The notes under the pieces were generated by a model. The model saw nothing but the letters and a program-made list of their open reading frames with translations, made no database searches and was not told the DNA's origin. 64,000 bases of DNA from UBA4744 sp963718995 (GTDB lineage Bacteria; Actinomycetota; Acidimicrobiia; Spongiisociales; UBA4744). The position numbers were made by a program, and so were the translations under genes. Below are positions 8,885 to 18,233 of this stretch, piece after piece. The stretch lies in the NCBI GenBank assembly GCA_963718995.1, contig CAVRAP010000020.1:372001-436000 (forward strand), written 5' to 3'. Each line of letters begins with the position of its first letter. Position 1 is the first letter of the stretch.

Positions 8885-8946
8885 ACCATGACTTGTCTCA
8901 GCCAGGTTTCGAGCAAAAAGGGCCCCATCGCCGGGCATCCCCGACG

Positions 8947-10392
8947 CTAGTAAGCCTTGGCGAAGACCACCTCGTCGCGGGCCGGTTCGTCGCACGCAAT
9001 GCACTCGCCGGGGTCATCAGGCTGATCAAAAGGGATGACCCGGATCGTAGCCTGCGTTTCTGCCTTCACCTTTTGCTCGCAACCGGCGGAGCCGCACCAA
9101 CCGGCGTAGTGAAATCCTCCGGACTCAGCCAGCAGATCCTTCATCTCCTGATAGGAACCGGGGTGGTGACTGTTTTCGATCTGGAAGGCCAGAGCCCGCT
9201 GATATAAGGCGTCCTGGACTTCGTCGAGGACCGTCCTCACCGCTCCGGCAATCCCGGCGAGCGGAAGCGCCTGTTTGTTTTCCTTCCCTGGCTGATCGCG
9301 CCGGGCGACAACAGCCTGGTTCTCGGCCAGATCACGTGGACCCAGCTCGATACGGACCGGCACGCCTTTCATCTCCCACTCATTGAACTTGAAGCCGGGA
9401 GTCACCGCTTCCCGATCGTCGAGCACGACGCGAATCCCGGCGGCGGATAGCTCATCTCGGACCCGGCCCGCGGCTTCAAGCACGCCCGCCCGCTCGGCTG
9501 CATCCGACCTGGCGATCGGCACGACCACTACCTCATGGGGAGCGATGCGAGGGGGAAGGACCAGGCCCTGGTCGTCGCCGTGCACCATGACGGCCATACC
9601 GACGAGGCGGGTACTGGCGCCCCACGACGTTTGGTGCGGGTGTTGCAGTTCGTTGTTCCGGTCCAAGAACTCAATCTCGAAGACCTTTGCGAAATTCTGC
9701 CCCAGATAATGCGAGGTTCCGGCCTGGAGGGCCTTCCGGTCCCCCATCAGGGCTTCGATGGCATAGGTATCGACGGCCCCGGCGAATTTCTCCGCTTCAC
9801 TCTTGCGTCCCCGAATGACCGGAGTAGCAGCCCACTCTTCGGCCAACCGGGCATAGATATCGAGCATCTGACGGGTTTCGGCGCGCGCTTGTTCTTCCGT
9901 CTCGTGCGCCGTGTGACCCTCTTGCCAGAGGAACTCGGTCGTCCGCAGGAAGAGCCTGGTCCGCATTTCCCAGCGGACGACGTTGCCCCACTGGTTGATC
10001 AGCACCGGCAAATCCCGATAGCTCTTGATCCACTTGGCGAACATGGCGTTGATGATGGTTTCCGAGGTTGGGCGAATCACCAGGGGTTCTTCGAGCTCCT
10101 TGCCCCCGCCGTGCGTCACGAGCGCCAATTCAGGTGCAAACCCCTCGACGTGTTCGGCTTCTCGTTGCATGAACGACAACGGAATCAGCAGGGGGAAGTA
10201 GGCATTCTGATGCCCGGTCTCTTTGAACATACCGTCGAGGGCGCTCTGGATGTTCTCCCAGAGTGCATAGCCGTAGGGGCGAATGACCATGCTGCCGCGC
10301 ACCGGCGAATAGTCGGCCAGCTCGGCACGTTGAACGACATCGGTGTACCAGCGGCTGTAGTCCTCGCTGCGCGGGGTCACTTTCTCGGCCAC
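8947..10392 (-). CDS. proS: Prolyl-tRNA synthetase, archaeal/eukaryotic-type (ProS type 3)
   Basis: This enzyme charges tRNA-Pro with proline. At 481 residues it lacks the large editing insertion of the common bacterial form (about 570 residues). It has the class II motifs: GYALWENIQSALDGMFKETGHQNAYFPLLIP (motif 1), VIRPTSETIINAMFAKWI and RTRLFLRTTEFLWQEGHTAH (motif 2), and GASTRLVGMAVMVHGDDQGLVLPPRIAP (motif 3). The anticodon-binding domain follows, then a Cys zinc site (WCGSAGC, CIACD) and a C-terminal Tyr (AKAY). These features mark the archaeal/eukaryotic type, which occurs in a subset of bacteria. Confidence 0.95.
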   Translation of the reverse strand: MAEKVTPRSEDYSRWYTDVVQRAELADYSPVRGSMVIRPYGYALWENIQSALDGMFKETGHQNAYFPLLIPLSFMQREAEHVEGFAPELALVTHGGGKELEEPLVIRPTSETIINAMFAKWIKSYRDLPVLINQWGNVVRWEMRTRLFLRTTEFLWQEGHTAHETEEQARAETRQMLDIYARLAEEWAATPVIRGRKSEAEKFAGAVDTYAIEALMGDRKALQAGTSHYLGQNFAKVFEIEFLDRNNELQHPHQTSWGASTRLVGMAVMVHGDDQGLVLPPRIAPHEVVVVPIARSDAAERAGVLEAAGRVRDELSAAGIRVVLDDREAVTPGFKFNEWEMKGVPVRIELGPRDLAENQAVVARRDQPGKENKQALPLAGIAGAVRTVLDEVQDALYQRALAFQIENSHHPGSYQEMKDLLAESGGFHYAGWCGSAGCEQKVKAETQATIRVIPFDQPDDPGECIACDEPARDEVVFAKAY

Positions 10393-10458
10393 AGCTTTCC
10401 TTCCTTGGATCGGCTCGGGAGCTTAGTGGCGCAGCGGGCCGGGACCAGAACCTTCGAC

Positions 10459-11679
10459 TCAGTCGCCTGAGGCGGCCTCGACGACGGCCCGGCGTCGTTC
10501 CGCTGCCTGGTTGGCATCCCCCTGGAAGGCCAGCAACTCCTCAGCGGTTTCGGCAGCGAGTTGCGAAGCGAACTGGTCTGCTGCCGCCAAGCGTGCCTCC
10601 ACCCCTTCTTCAACCAGTTTCTTGGCTTCATCCAATAGTGCGTCAACCATCTCGCTCTCATCCACCACTCTGACGACCTGGCCTTTAATGAACAGGTGGC
10701 CTTTGCCTTTACCGGCGGCGATACCGATGTCGGCTTCCCGGGCTTCCCCCGGGCCGTTGACAACGCACCCCATGACGGCAACCTGGATGGGGAGTTTGGC
10801 GGCCTCGAGCTTCTGCTGGGCTTCGTTGGCCACGGCGATGACGTCGACATCGGCGCGCCCACAGGATGGACATGCGATGAGATCCAGGCCTTTTCGTTCA
10901 CGCAAGCCGAGGTATTCGAGTAGTTGCCGGCCGGCCTTCGCCTCCTCAACCGGATCGGCCGTGAGTGAGAACCTGATCGTGTCACCAATGCCTTCCAACA
11001 AGAGCGTTGCTATTCCGGCTACCGACTTGATCAGACCGCCGGGGGGTGGCCCTGCTTCGGTGACACCAAGATGCAGCGGGTAGTCGATCCGCTCGGACAG
11101 CAAACGGTACGAAGCAACCATGGAAGGGACATGGGAGTGTTTCACCGAGATCTTGATGTCCGTAAAACCGACATCCTCGAGGTAGGCGATCTCCTTGAGA
11201 GCCGAGGCCACCAGGGCCTCAGGAACCGGGCCTCCGTATTGATCGAGCAGATCCTTGTCCAGCGACCCGGCGTTGACGCCCACCCGAATCGGGACTCCCC
11301 GATCCTTCGCCTCGCGAGCCACCGTCTTGATGTGCTGTTCGTTACGAATGTTGCCGGGATTGAGACGGAGACCCTGCACCCCCGCCTCCAGAGCGGCCAA
11401 CGCCAGTCGGTATTGGAAGTGGATGTCGGCGATGATGGGAACGGGCGATCGGGGAACGATCTCCGCCAGACCCTGGGCGGCGTCCACGTCGTTGCAGGTG
11501 ATGCGGACGATATCGGCGCCCGCCCCGAACAGTGCGTAGACCTGACTGAGCGTACCGTCGACATCGGCCGTTTTCGTTGTGGTCATCGACTGCACGGCGA
11601 TCGGGGAATCTCCCCCGACGCCCACCTTGCCTACATGAATCTGGCGGGTTGGTTTGCGTGGGATGATTGCCGGTGCCAT
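10459..11679 (-). CDS. ispG: 4-hydroxy-3-methylbut-2-enyl-diphosphate synthase (IspG/GcpE)
   Basis: IspG catalyses the penultimate step of the MEP isoprenoid pathway using a [4Fe-4S] cluster. The 406-residue protein has the TIM barrel start VQSMTTTKTADVDGT, then IADIHFQYRLALAALEAGV and RLNPGNI. The C-terminal cluster-binding part has CPSCGR and MGCVVNGPGEA. It lies 5 bases after rseP and two genes from dxr, so two MEP enzymes are co-transcribed here. Confidence 0.97.
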   Translation of the reverse strand: MAPAIIPRKPTRQIHVGKVGVGGDSPIAVQSMTTTKTADVDGTLSQVYALFGAGADIVRITCNDVDAAQGLAEIVPRSPVPIIADIHFQYRLALAALEAGVQGLRLNPGNIRNEQHIKTVAREAKDRGVPIRVGVNAGSLDKDLLDQYGGPVPEALVASALKEIAYLEDVGFTDIKISVKHSHVPSMVASYRLLSERIDYPLHLGVTEAGPPPGGLIKSVAGIATLLLEGIGDTIRFSLTADPVEEAKAGRQLLEYLGLRERKGLDLIACPSCGRADVDVIAVANEAQQKLEAAKLPIQVAVMGCVVNGPGEAREADIGIAAGKGKGHLFIKGQVVRVVDESEMVDALLDEAKKLVEEGVEARLAAADQFASQLAAETAEELLAFQGDANQAAERRRAVVEAASGD

Positions 11680-11684
11680 CCGGA

Positions 11685-12803
11685 TCAGCCGTTCAGCGTG
11701 ATGGGATTGACGATGTCGAGAAACAGCGCAACGGTGAACAAGAAGAGAACCAATGCCATCACCGCTGCGGCTATCGGTGCCAACTTGCGGACGTCCGCTT
11801 CCCTTCGGGTAATCCGTTCGTAGGCCGCGACGGCGAACTGGCCACCGTCGAGCGGATACAGCGGGAGGCCATTGAAGATGCCCAGCACGATGTTGACCAT
11901 CGCCACGAGGCTGACCATGAGCTCGAAATCGCTTTCCGTGCCCAGCCGAACGATCCCGACCGGGCTGACCGGTCGAATCTCGTTCGGAACATCGGTGTTT
12001 CCGAAGAATGCTCCACCGAGCTGCGCCAGCGATGACGGTTTCACGAGGTTGCCGAGAGCTTCGAAGGTTCGCCCGGTGATGTTCACAAAAGCTCGTCCGG
12101 CCAAACCGGCTGCGTTGAAAAAACTCACAGACTCACGTTCGTATGCCGGGCTTACGCCGAGGTAGCCCACCTGAGCGCCGGTGTCGGGATCAGCGACAGA
12201 GGACAGTGCGGTTGAGAGGGTGAGTAGTTCCCCGTCCCGATCCACGGTGATGGCGATCGAAGCGCCGGGCCGGGCCGCCAGCGCCGCCCGGATCTCTTCC
12301 CACCCGCCCACGGCCAGGCCATCCACGCCCACAATCGTGTCTCCGGCTTTGATACCCGCTGCCGCAGCAGGGGTGGTCGTCCCGTCCTCGAGGGTCTGCT
12401 GAACCACAGATATCTCGGGCAGCGGAGCATCGGGATTGTCGATGCCGAACCCAAGGATGGCTCCGAAGATCACCACATAGGCAATGACAAAATGGAGAGA
12501 CACGCCGGCAAGGATCACGAAGCTCTTCTGCCAAAACTTCTTCTCGCGATACGTCCGCCCAACATCGGCGGGATCGACCTCTTCGAGTGGATTCATACCG
12601 GCGATGCGAACATAGCCACCCAAGGGAAAGGCTTTGATTCCAAACTCGGTTTCGCCGCGGGTGGTCGACCAGAGTTTTGGGCCGAAGCCGAAAAAGAACT
12701 CGGTTGCCTTCATCCCGGTGGCCCGGGCCGCAAAGTAATGGCCGGCCTCGTGGATCATCACCGAGGTGACCACCGCGGCCAGCATGAAGATGCCACCAAG
12801 CAC
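11685..12803 (-). CDS. rseP: RIP site-2 metalloprotease (RseP family)
   Basis: This intramembrane zinc protease cleaves membrane-bound anti-sigma factors and signal peptide remnants. The first transmembrane helix holds the zinc motif HEAGH (His18, Glu19, His22); a PDZ domain occupies about residues 125-210 (AGIKAGDTIVGVDGLAVGGWEE); the C-terminal part has NIVLGIFNGLPLYPLDGGQ with the third zinc ligand in LDGG, and a final helix. The dxr-rseP-ispG order is common in actinobacteria. Confidence 0.95.
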   Translation of the reverse strand: MLGGIFMLAAVVTSVMIHEAGHYFAARATGMKATEFFFGFGPKLWSTTRGETEFGIKAFPLGGYVRIAGMNPLEEVDPADVGRTYREKKFWQKSFVILAGVSLHFVIAYVVIFGAILGFGIDNPDAPLPEISVVQQTLEDGTTTPAAAAGIKAGDTIVGVDGLAVGGWEEIRAALAARPGASIAITVDRDGELLTLSTALSSVADPDTGAQVGYLGVSPAYERESVSFFNAAGLAGRAFVNITGRTFEALGNLVKPSSLAQLGGAFFGNTDVPNEIRPVSPVGIVRLGTESDFELMVSLVAMVNIVLGIFNGLPLYPLDGGQFAVAAYERITRREADVRKLAPIAAAVMALVLFLFTVALFLDIVNPITLNG

Positions 12804-12869
12804 GTTACGTCTCCTTCAGGTCCAGTAGCTCAAAGGATATCGGCCCGCCATCGTTAGATGGAACCGATC

Positions 12870-14027
12870 TCAACAAGCGCCACCTACCAGACCATAGGCT
12901 ATGGCCCGCGCCTCGCGATCGGCCGCCAGGACGTCGGCCACGGTGGATATCGGATCCCACCCGGTGGCGGCCAGCGTCTGCTCGAGAATCATGGAAATCC
13001 CCTGAAAACCCAGCCGGCCCTCCAGGAAGGCACCCACGGCAACCTCATCGGCGGCGTTGAACGCGGCCGGCGCCGATCCGCCGCGTCGGCCGGCCTCATA
13101 GGCGAGGTCGAGCGCCGGGAAAGCCTCCCGATCGGGAGTTCGGAACGTCAGATCCCGATTGGCCAGAGCGAAAGTCTCCTGTGCGCCTTCCACTCGATCT
13201 GGGTAGGTGATCGCATACTGGATCGGAATCCGCATATCTGGCTCGCCCATATGGGCTTTCAGTGAACCATCGACAAATTCGACCAGCGAATGCACGATGC
13301 TCTGCGGGTGGACGACAACCTCGATGTCATCGAACGGTATCCCGAACAGGTGGTGGGCTTCGATCACCTCGAGTCCTTTGTTGACGAGCGTGGCCGAGTC
13401 AACGGTAATGCGAGGCCCCATGGACCAGGTGGGGTGACGCAGAGCTTGCTCCGGAGTCACCGTGGCCAGTTCTTCCCGGGGAAGGCCGAAGAACGGACCT
13501 CCCGACGCGGTGAGGACCAACTTCCGGACCGCCGAACGCGGTTCTCCAACCAGACACTGGAAGAGAGCGGAATGCTCAGAGTCGACCGGGATCAGCTGTC
13601 CGGCACTTCGGGCAAGCGCTTCAAGAACTACCGGACCGGCCGCAACCAGGCTTTCCTTGTTGGCCAACGCCAATCGATTACCGGCGGCCAGGGCACTCAA
13701 TGTTGCAGGAAGGCCGGCAAATCCGACCACTCCATTGACGACGACACAGCCGTCCTGTGCCGCTAACTCGACGAGGGCCTCAGGCCCAAAACGGACCCGA
13801 TCACCAAACTCCGCCATGAATCGCTGCTCCTCGTCTCGGGTCGGAGCCGTAACACCTACGAGACACCCGGGGTGAGCAGCCCCGATCGCGATGAGGTCGT
13901 CTGAACCCCGGCGGGCAGCCACGGCCGATACCGGAATACCCATGCGGACGGCAACTTGGAGCGCCTGCGTTCCGATTGAACCGGTGGCGCCCAGCAAGAC
14001 CAGAGGTTTGGCTTGCTTCCCCGTCAC
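12870..14027 (-). CDS. dxr: 1-deoxy-D-xylulose 5-phosphate reductoisomerase
   Basis: Dxr makes 2-C-methyl-D-erythritol 4-phosphate from DXP using NADPH, the committed step of the MEP pathway. The N-terminal Rossmann motif is LVLLGATGSIGTQALQV; ALANKESLVAAG, PVDSEHSALFQCL and LTASGGPF mark the catalytic domain, and VNKGLEVIEAHHLFGIPFDDIEVVVHPQS the metal and flexible loop region. I chose the GTG at 14027, 4 bases after the cdsA stop, because homology begins right there; the frame is open further upstream. Confidence 0.95.
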   Translation of the reverse strand: MTGKQAKPLVLLGATGSIGTQALQVAVRMGIPVSAVAARRGSDDLIAIGAAHPGCLVGVTAPTRDEEQRFMAEFGDRVRFGPEALVELAAQDGCVVVNGVVGFAGLPATLSALAAGNRLALANKESLVAAGPVVLEALARSAGQLIPVDSEHSALFQCLVGEPRSAVRKLVLTASGGPFFGLPREELATVTPEQALRHPTWSMGPRITVDSATLVNKGLEVIEAHHLFGIPFDDIEVVVHPQSIVHSLVEFVDGSLKAHMGEPDMRIPIQYAITYPDRVEGAQETFALANRDLTFRTPDREAFPALDLAYEAGRRGGSAPAAFNAADEVAVGAFLEGRLGFQGISMILEQTLAATGWDPISTVADVLAADREARAIAYGLVGGAC

Positions 14028-14031
14028 AGGG

Positions 14032-15420
14032 CTAGGCCAGGAACCCGAGCCAGAGAAACAGCACATAACAGGCAGGCACGGTGAAGATAAAGCTGTCGAT
14101 GCGGTCGAGCAGACCTCCATGACCCGGCAGAATCGCTCCCATGTCCTTCGTGTTGAGAGACCGCTTCACCATGGACTCGGCCAGGTCGCCCAGGGGCGCC
14201 GCGAAGGAAACGACCACTCCCAGGAGGAGACCGTCCCGCAGCTCGAATCCGAACCAATCGATGTAGGAAAGACCTGCGCCCACGGCCACCGCCGTGATAG
14301 CGCCACCCAGAAGGCCTTCGATGGTCTTCTTGGGTGAAAGCACCTTGGCCAGTTGCCGATCGCCGACGGCGCGCCCGACGAAATATGACCCTATGTCAAA
14401 GAGACCGGTAAGGAATGCCAGGGCGAGGATCAGCTGCTGATAGCGCGGCGCCAGGATGATCGGCACCGCAAAGGCCATGAGTCCTGCCACCCAGGCCATC
14501 CCGAAGATCGTAACGGCCGCATTGACCAACGGACTCCGACGTGGCACGACGGCATACCAGAAAGTCGTCGCGACGAGCGTCATGCCGACGGCTCCCGCAA
14601 TAGCCAACGGGGTATTGCCTTCAGCTGCGTAGGCTGCCGCAAAGGCGCCGACCCCCCCGAGCAACCCGAAGATGCTGACCGGAGCGAATCCTTGCCGGCG
14701 GACCGTCGCATAGAACTCGCCAAGCGCAACGATCACGATGCCCAGCACGAACAACCACAGCCAAAATCCTCCGAGAATGATCGCCCCGATCAGCAGCGCG
14801 ACCAACACAAGCCCGGTCACCGCCCGCAGGCTCAAGTCAGAAGGGCCGCGTGGCTCCGGGGGGATCACGTGAGACTGTTCGCCGGTGACGTCATCAAATC
14901 CAACGAGGCCGGCTTCGATACCCGGCATGGAGGCCGCCACGGCCTGCATCTGGATCTTCTCACCCGCAGCCTCGGCGATCGAGTCGGCGAGGCCCTGGTA
15001 CTCCTGAGTAGTTGCCCGGATGTAGTCCTCCCGGGTGAACTCGTCGAATGAACTAGCCCCGGTAGCAAAATCCTCGAAGTCGTCGTCTTCGTCATCCACG
15101 GCTCCCGCAATCGTCTGCTCGACCTTGAGCTCCCCGGCTTCATCACCCGGATCGTCCGGGGCTGCCGGGTCTGCGGTTTCAGGCGTGGGAGGCTTCGCAC
15201 CGCGTCGCGCATCGAGATCGTACGTGTCCGCGTCCGGGTGGAGCACCTCGTCCTGGAGCGGTTCATAATCTCCGGCCGCAGGCTCGGATTCATCGACGTC
15301 TTCATCGTCGGAGGCATCCCCGCCCGGCCATTGCGACGGGTGGCGACCAGCCGGGAACGGGACTACCTCGCCGCCTGTTCCGCCGTCCTCGGGTCGATCA
15401 TCGCTTCCGTCCACATTCAT
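14032..15420 (-). CDS. cdsA: Phosphatidate cytidylyltransferase with long acidic N-terminal extension
   Basis: CdsA makes CDP-diacylglycerol, the branch point for phospholipids. The catalytic part is the membrane-embedded C-terminal 270 residues: several transmembrane helices, LFDIGSYFVGRAVGDRQLAKVLSPKKTIEGLLGG, and the signature around GDLAESMVKRSLNTKDMG, ILPGHGGLLDRIDS. The first 190 residues are unusual: Asp/Glu/Pro-rich, low complexity and presumably cytosolic and disordered. The ATG overlaps the frr stop by 4 bases, so I kept this start. Confidence 0.93.
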   Translation of the reverse strand: MNVDGSDDRPEDGGTGGEVVPFPAGRHPSQWPGGDASDDEDVDESEPAAGDYEPLQDEVLHPDADTYDLDARRGAKPPTPETADPAAPDDPGDEAGELKVEQTIAGAVDDEDDDFEDFATGASSFDEFTREDYIRATTQEYQGLADSIAEAAGEKIQMQAVAASMPGIEAGLVGFDDVTGEQSHVIPPEPRGPSDLSLRAVTGLVLVALLIGAIILGGFWLWLFVLGIVIVALGEFYATVRRQGFAPVSIFGLLGGVGAFAAAYAAEGNTPLAIAGAVGMTLVATTFWYAVVPRRSPLVNAAVTIFGMAWVAGLMAFAVPIILAPRYQQLILALAFLTGLFDIGSYFVGRAVGDRQLAKVLSPKKTIEGLLGGAITAVAVGAGLSYIDWFGFELRDGLLLGVVVSFAAPLGDLAESMVKRSLNTKDMGAILPGHGGLLDRIDSFIFTVPACYVLFLWLGFLA

Positions 15421-15971
15421 ACCTCGAGCAGTTCCTGCTCTTTGTGTTCCAAGAGCTCGTCGATTCGGGACGTGTGACCATCGGTGATGTCCTGCAGTTC
15501 CTTTTCGGCCCGCCGGATGTCATCTTCGGAAACCTCACCCTCGAGAGATTCGAGGCCGTCTTTGATATGACGCCGGGTGTTGCGGATTGCGACCCGGCCC
15601 TCCTCGGCCATGTTCCGCACCACTCGAATCAAATCTTTCCGGCGTTCTTCGGTGAGCGGCGGAAAGGCCAAGCGGATCACGCTCCCGTCGTTGGCCGGGT
15701 TGAGTCCCAAACCTGCAGCATTAATGGCTTTCTCCACATTGCCCATCGAGGACTTGTCGTACGGCGACACGACCAGGAGACGCGGTTCCGGGACTGAGAA
15801 GGAGGCCAGCTGTTGCAGAGGCGTCGGCGTCCCGTAGTAATCAACCATGACCCGATGGAGGATCCCGGGGTTGGCTCTGCCGGTGCGAATCGTTCCAAAC
15901 TCTCCCTGGACGTGCTCGATGGCCGAATCCATCTTCTGCGTTGCTTCGGCCAGGAATTCTTCGATCATCAT
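15417..15971 (-). CDS. frr: Ribosome recycling factor
   Basis: RRF, with EF-G, splits post-termination ribosomes. The 184-residue protein has the typical EFLAEATQKMDSAIEHVQGEFGTIRTGRANPGIL N-terminal helix, VMVDYYGTPTPLQQLASFSVPEPR, and PLTEERRKDLIRVVRNMAEEGRVAIRNTRR. It lies 9 bases after pyrH, the standard order, and its stop overlaps the cdsA start. Confidence 0.97.
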   Translation of the reverse strand: MMIEEFLAEATQKMDSAIEHVQGEFGTIRTGRANPGILHRVMVDYYGTPTPLQQLASFSVPEPRLLVVSPYDKSSMGNVEKAINAAGLGLNPANDGSVIRLAFPPLTEERRKDLIRVVRNMAEEGRVAIRNTRRHIKDGLESLEGEVSEDDIRRAEKELQDITDGHTSRIDELLEHKEQELLEV

Positions 15972-15980
15972 CCTCTCCCG

Positions 15981-16685
15981 TCAGTGAACCAGCGTACCAA
16001 TGCGTTCCCCTTGGACCGCTTTCACGATGTTGCCATGGGTGCTGATGTTGAACACAACGATCGGTAACTCGTGGTCCTTGCACATGGTAATTGCCGTCGA
16101 ATCCATGACCTTGAGGCCCTGAGCAAGAACCTCCATGTAGGTGAGTTCTTCATACATCTGAGCGGCCGGATTGGTGTGCGGGTCTTCGTCGTAGACACCG
16201 TCCACCCGGGTGGCTTTGAGCACCACCTGCGCGCTGATTTCCACAGCTCGCAACGCCGCAGCCGTATCGGTCGTAAAGAACGGATTGCCGGTCCCGGCCG
16301 CGAAAATGACCACTCTGCCCTTCTCGAGGTGGCGAATGGCGCGGAGGCGGATATAGGGCTCGGCCAGCTGCTGCATGGTGATGGCGCTCTGGACGCGGCT
16401 CGGCACTCCGGCCTTTTCGAGCGCATCGCGGAGTGCGAGCGCGTTGATGACCGTGGCCAGCATGCCCATATAGTCGGCGCTGGCGGCATCCATGCCGGCC
16501 GCGGCAGACGACACCCCTCGGAAAATGTTGCCACCACCGACCACAACGGCAATTTCGACACCACCCGAGTGGGCTTCGACTATCTCGGTGGCTACTCGTT
16601 TGACGGTGAGAGGATCGATGCCGTACCCGAGAGCCGGATCAGCAAAAGACTCCCCTGAGAGCTTCAGTACGACCCGTCGGTACAT
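15981..16685 (-). CDS. pyrH: UMP kinase
   Basis: PyrH phosphorylates UMP to UDP and is the bacterial amino-acid-kinase-fold enzyme. The 234-residue product begins RRVVLKLSGESFADP, has VVVGGGNIFRG (phosphate binding), GMLATVINALALRDALEKAG and NPFFTTDTAAALRAVEI, and later KATRVDGVYDEDPHTNP. It follows tsf by 28 bases. Confidence 0.97.
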   Translation of the reverse strand: MYRRVVLKLSGESFADPALGYGIDPLTVKRVATEIVEAHSGGVEIAVVVGGGNIFRGVSSAAAGMDAASADYMGMLATVINALALRDALEKAGVPSRVQSAITMQQLAEPYIRLRAIRHLEKGRVVIFAAGTGNPFFTTDTAAALRAVEISAQVVLKATRVDGVYDEDPHTNPAAQMYEELTYMEVLAQGLKVMDSTAITMCKDHELPIVVFNISTHGNIVKAVQGERIGTLVH

Positions 16686-16713
16686 GACCCTGACTCCCCT
16701 CCGTGGGTCCGCT

Positions 16714-17334
16714 TCAGTCCTCTTGCTCGCCTACTGCGATCCTGGCAAACCGTTTGACGCCGATGTTCTCCCCCATCTTGGCAGCTAGGCGCGCAACAAG
16801 CTCGCCGACGGTTCCATCGAACTTCTCGGCGTTGACGAACTTCTGGTCGGAGAGAACGAAGTCCTCATAGAACGAGTTGACTTTTCCCTCGACGATTTTC
16901 GGGATGATGGCGTCGGGCTTGCCTTCGTTGGCCGCTTGACGAGCTATCAGATCCCGCTCTTTCTCGACGGCATCGGGCGGAACGTGTTCTTTGGACACCC
17001 AGCGGGGTGCTGCGGCGGCAATGTGCATGGCAACGTCATCGGCGACGTCCTGGAATTCGGGGCTCTTGGCAACGAAGTCCGTCTCGCTGGCCAGTTCTAC
17101 GATCACCCCCATCACCGGACGATCAAACTGGTGATGGACGTATACCCCGATGGTTCCCTGATTGGCGTCTCGATCGGCCCGCTTCTTGGCATCCGCCAGA
17201 CCCTTTTCGCGGAGGTAGTCCTTCGCCTGCTGGTAGTCGCCGCCGGTTTCAGACAGCGCCTTCTTGGCATCCATCATTCCAACGTTGGTGTCCTTGCGAA
17301 GCTTCTGCACATCCTGGGCGGTGAAGTCGGTCAC
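16714..17334 (-). CDS. tsf: Elongation factor Ts, short form
   Basis: EF-Ts exchanges GDP on EF-Tu. The protein has the UBA-like N-terminal domain with VQKLRKDTNVGMMDAKKALSETGGD and the core motif ELASETDFVAKSPEF. At 206 residues it is the short form, with one core subdomain reduced, as in several other bacterial groups. The GTG start overlaps the rpsB stop by 4 bases. Confidence 0.96.
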   Translation of the reverse strand: MTDFTAQDVQKLRKDTNVGMMDAKKALSETGGDYQQAKDYLREKGLADAKKRADRDANQGTIGVYVHHQFDRPVMGVIVELASETDFVAKSPEFQDVADDVAMHIAAAAPRWVSKEHVPPDAVEKERDLIARQAANEGKPDAIIPKIVEGKVNSFYEDFVLSDQKFVNAEKFDGTVGELVARLAAKMGENIGVKRFARIAVGEQED

Positions 17335-18068
17335 GACGCCTCCTCAGGGTCGCCATCGGGCTCTTCAGCGGCCGTGCCCTTGAGAGCGATCTCCCGCCCT
17401 TCCTGACAAGCAGCTGCGATCACCGAAGAAACCAGGTGTGCCGAGCGGATCGCATCGTCGTTACCCGGGATGACCACATCAATGAGATCGGGATCACAGT
17501 TCGTATCGACCAGAGCTACGACCGGTATCTTGAGTCGGGCCGCCTCGCGGAGTGCGATCTGTTCGTTGTTGAGATCAATGGTGAAGAGGATGTCCGGAAG
17601 CGAGGTCATCGATTGCACCCCACCGAGAACCCGCTGCAGTTTCTCCAACTCGCGACGCAGGCGAAGCCGTTCCTTCTTCGGACGGAGGCCCATCTCGCCG
17701 GAGACTTCCATGGCCTCCAGCTCTTTCATGTAATAGATGCGCTTCTGAATTGTCGCGAAGTTCGTGAGCATGCCACCCAGCCAGCGGAAGTTCACGTAGG
17801 GCATGTCCGCCTGTTCGGCGGCGTCCTGGATGGCGCCCGAGGCCTGCTTCTTCGTTCCGACGAAAAGCACGGATCCGCCGGCTGCCACTGTGTCCCGGAC
17901 GAAATCGTAGGCCCGTTGCACCTGGTCGAGGGTTTGCCGGAGGTCGACGATGTGGATCCCGTTTCGTTCGCCGTAGATATACGGCTCCATCTTCGGGTTC
18001 CATCTGCGGGTCTGGTGCCCGAAGTGGACACCTGCCTCCAGCAGTTGCTTCATAGTGACTGCTGCCAC
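17331..18068 (-). CDS. rpsB: 30S ribosomal protein S2
   Basis: S2 joins the 30S head late in assembly and is needed for mRNA binding. Key segments are MKQLLEAGVHFGHQTRRWNPKM, FVGTKKQASGAIQDAAE, RWLGGMLTNFATI and PDILFTIDLNNEQIALREAARLKIPVVALVDTNCDPD. It has 245 residues with an acidic tail. The start is GTG, after AAAGGAGAG. It is the first gene of the long unit running through tsf, pyrH, frr and cdsA. Confidence 0.97.
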   Translation of the reverse strand: MAAVTMKQLLEAGVHFGHQTRRWNPKMEPYIYGERNGIHIVDLRQTLDQVQRAYDFVRDTVAAGGSVLFVGTKKQASGAIQDAAEQADMPYVNFRWLGGMLTNFATIQKRIYYMKELEAMEVSGEMGLRPKKERLRLRRELEKLQRVLGGVQSMTSLPDILFTIDLNNEQIALREAARLKIPVVALVDTNCDPDLIDVVIPGNDDAIRSAHLVSSVIAAACQEGREIALKGTAAEEPDGDPEEAS

Positions 18069-18205
18069 TGCTCTCTCCTTTGTTCGGTTGGTCCTCCGCT
18101 CACCCTGGCACTTGGTTGTGCGTTCGGCCGCAAGGCCTCTCCCTCAGAACGCGTTAAGCGTCCCGACCGACGGGAGTGTGCAGTGAGCGTGCGAATTGGG
18201 CCGGA

Positions 18206-18214
18206 AGTGTACCA
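18206..18214 (-). promoter_or_regulatory. Candidate extended -10 promoter of rpsB
   Basis: The minus strand reads TGGTACACT, a TGn-extended -10 hexamer, with no good -35 at 16-18 bases. It lies about 140 bases upstream of the rpsB start codon and just beyond the sigma-factor stop codon, leaving room for a structured leader. The leader includes a 5-bp GC stem. Confidence 0.45.
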
Positions 18215-18233
18215 GATTGCCGCGAAGCCGTTT

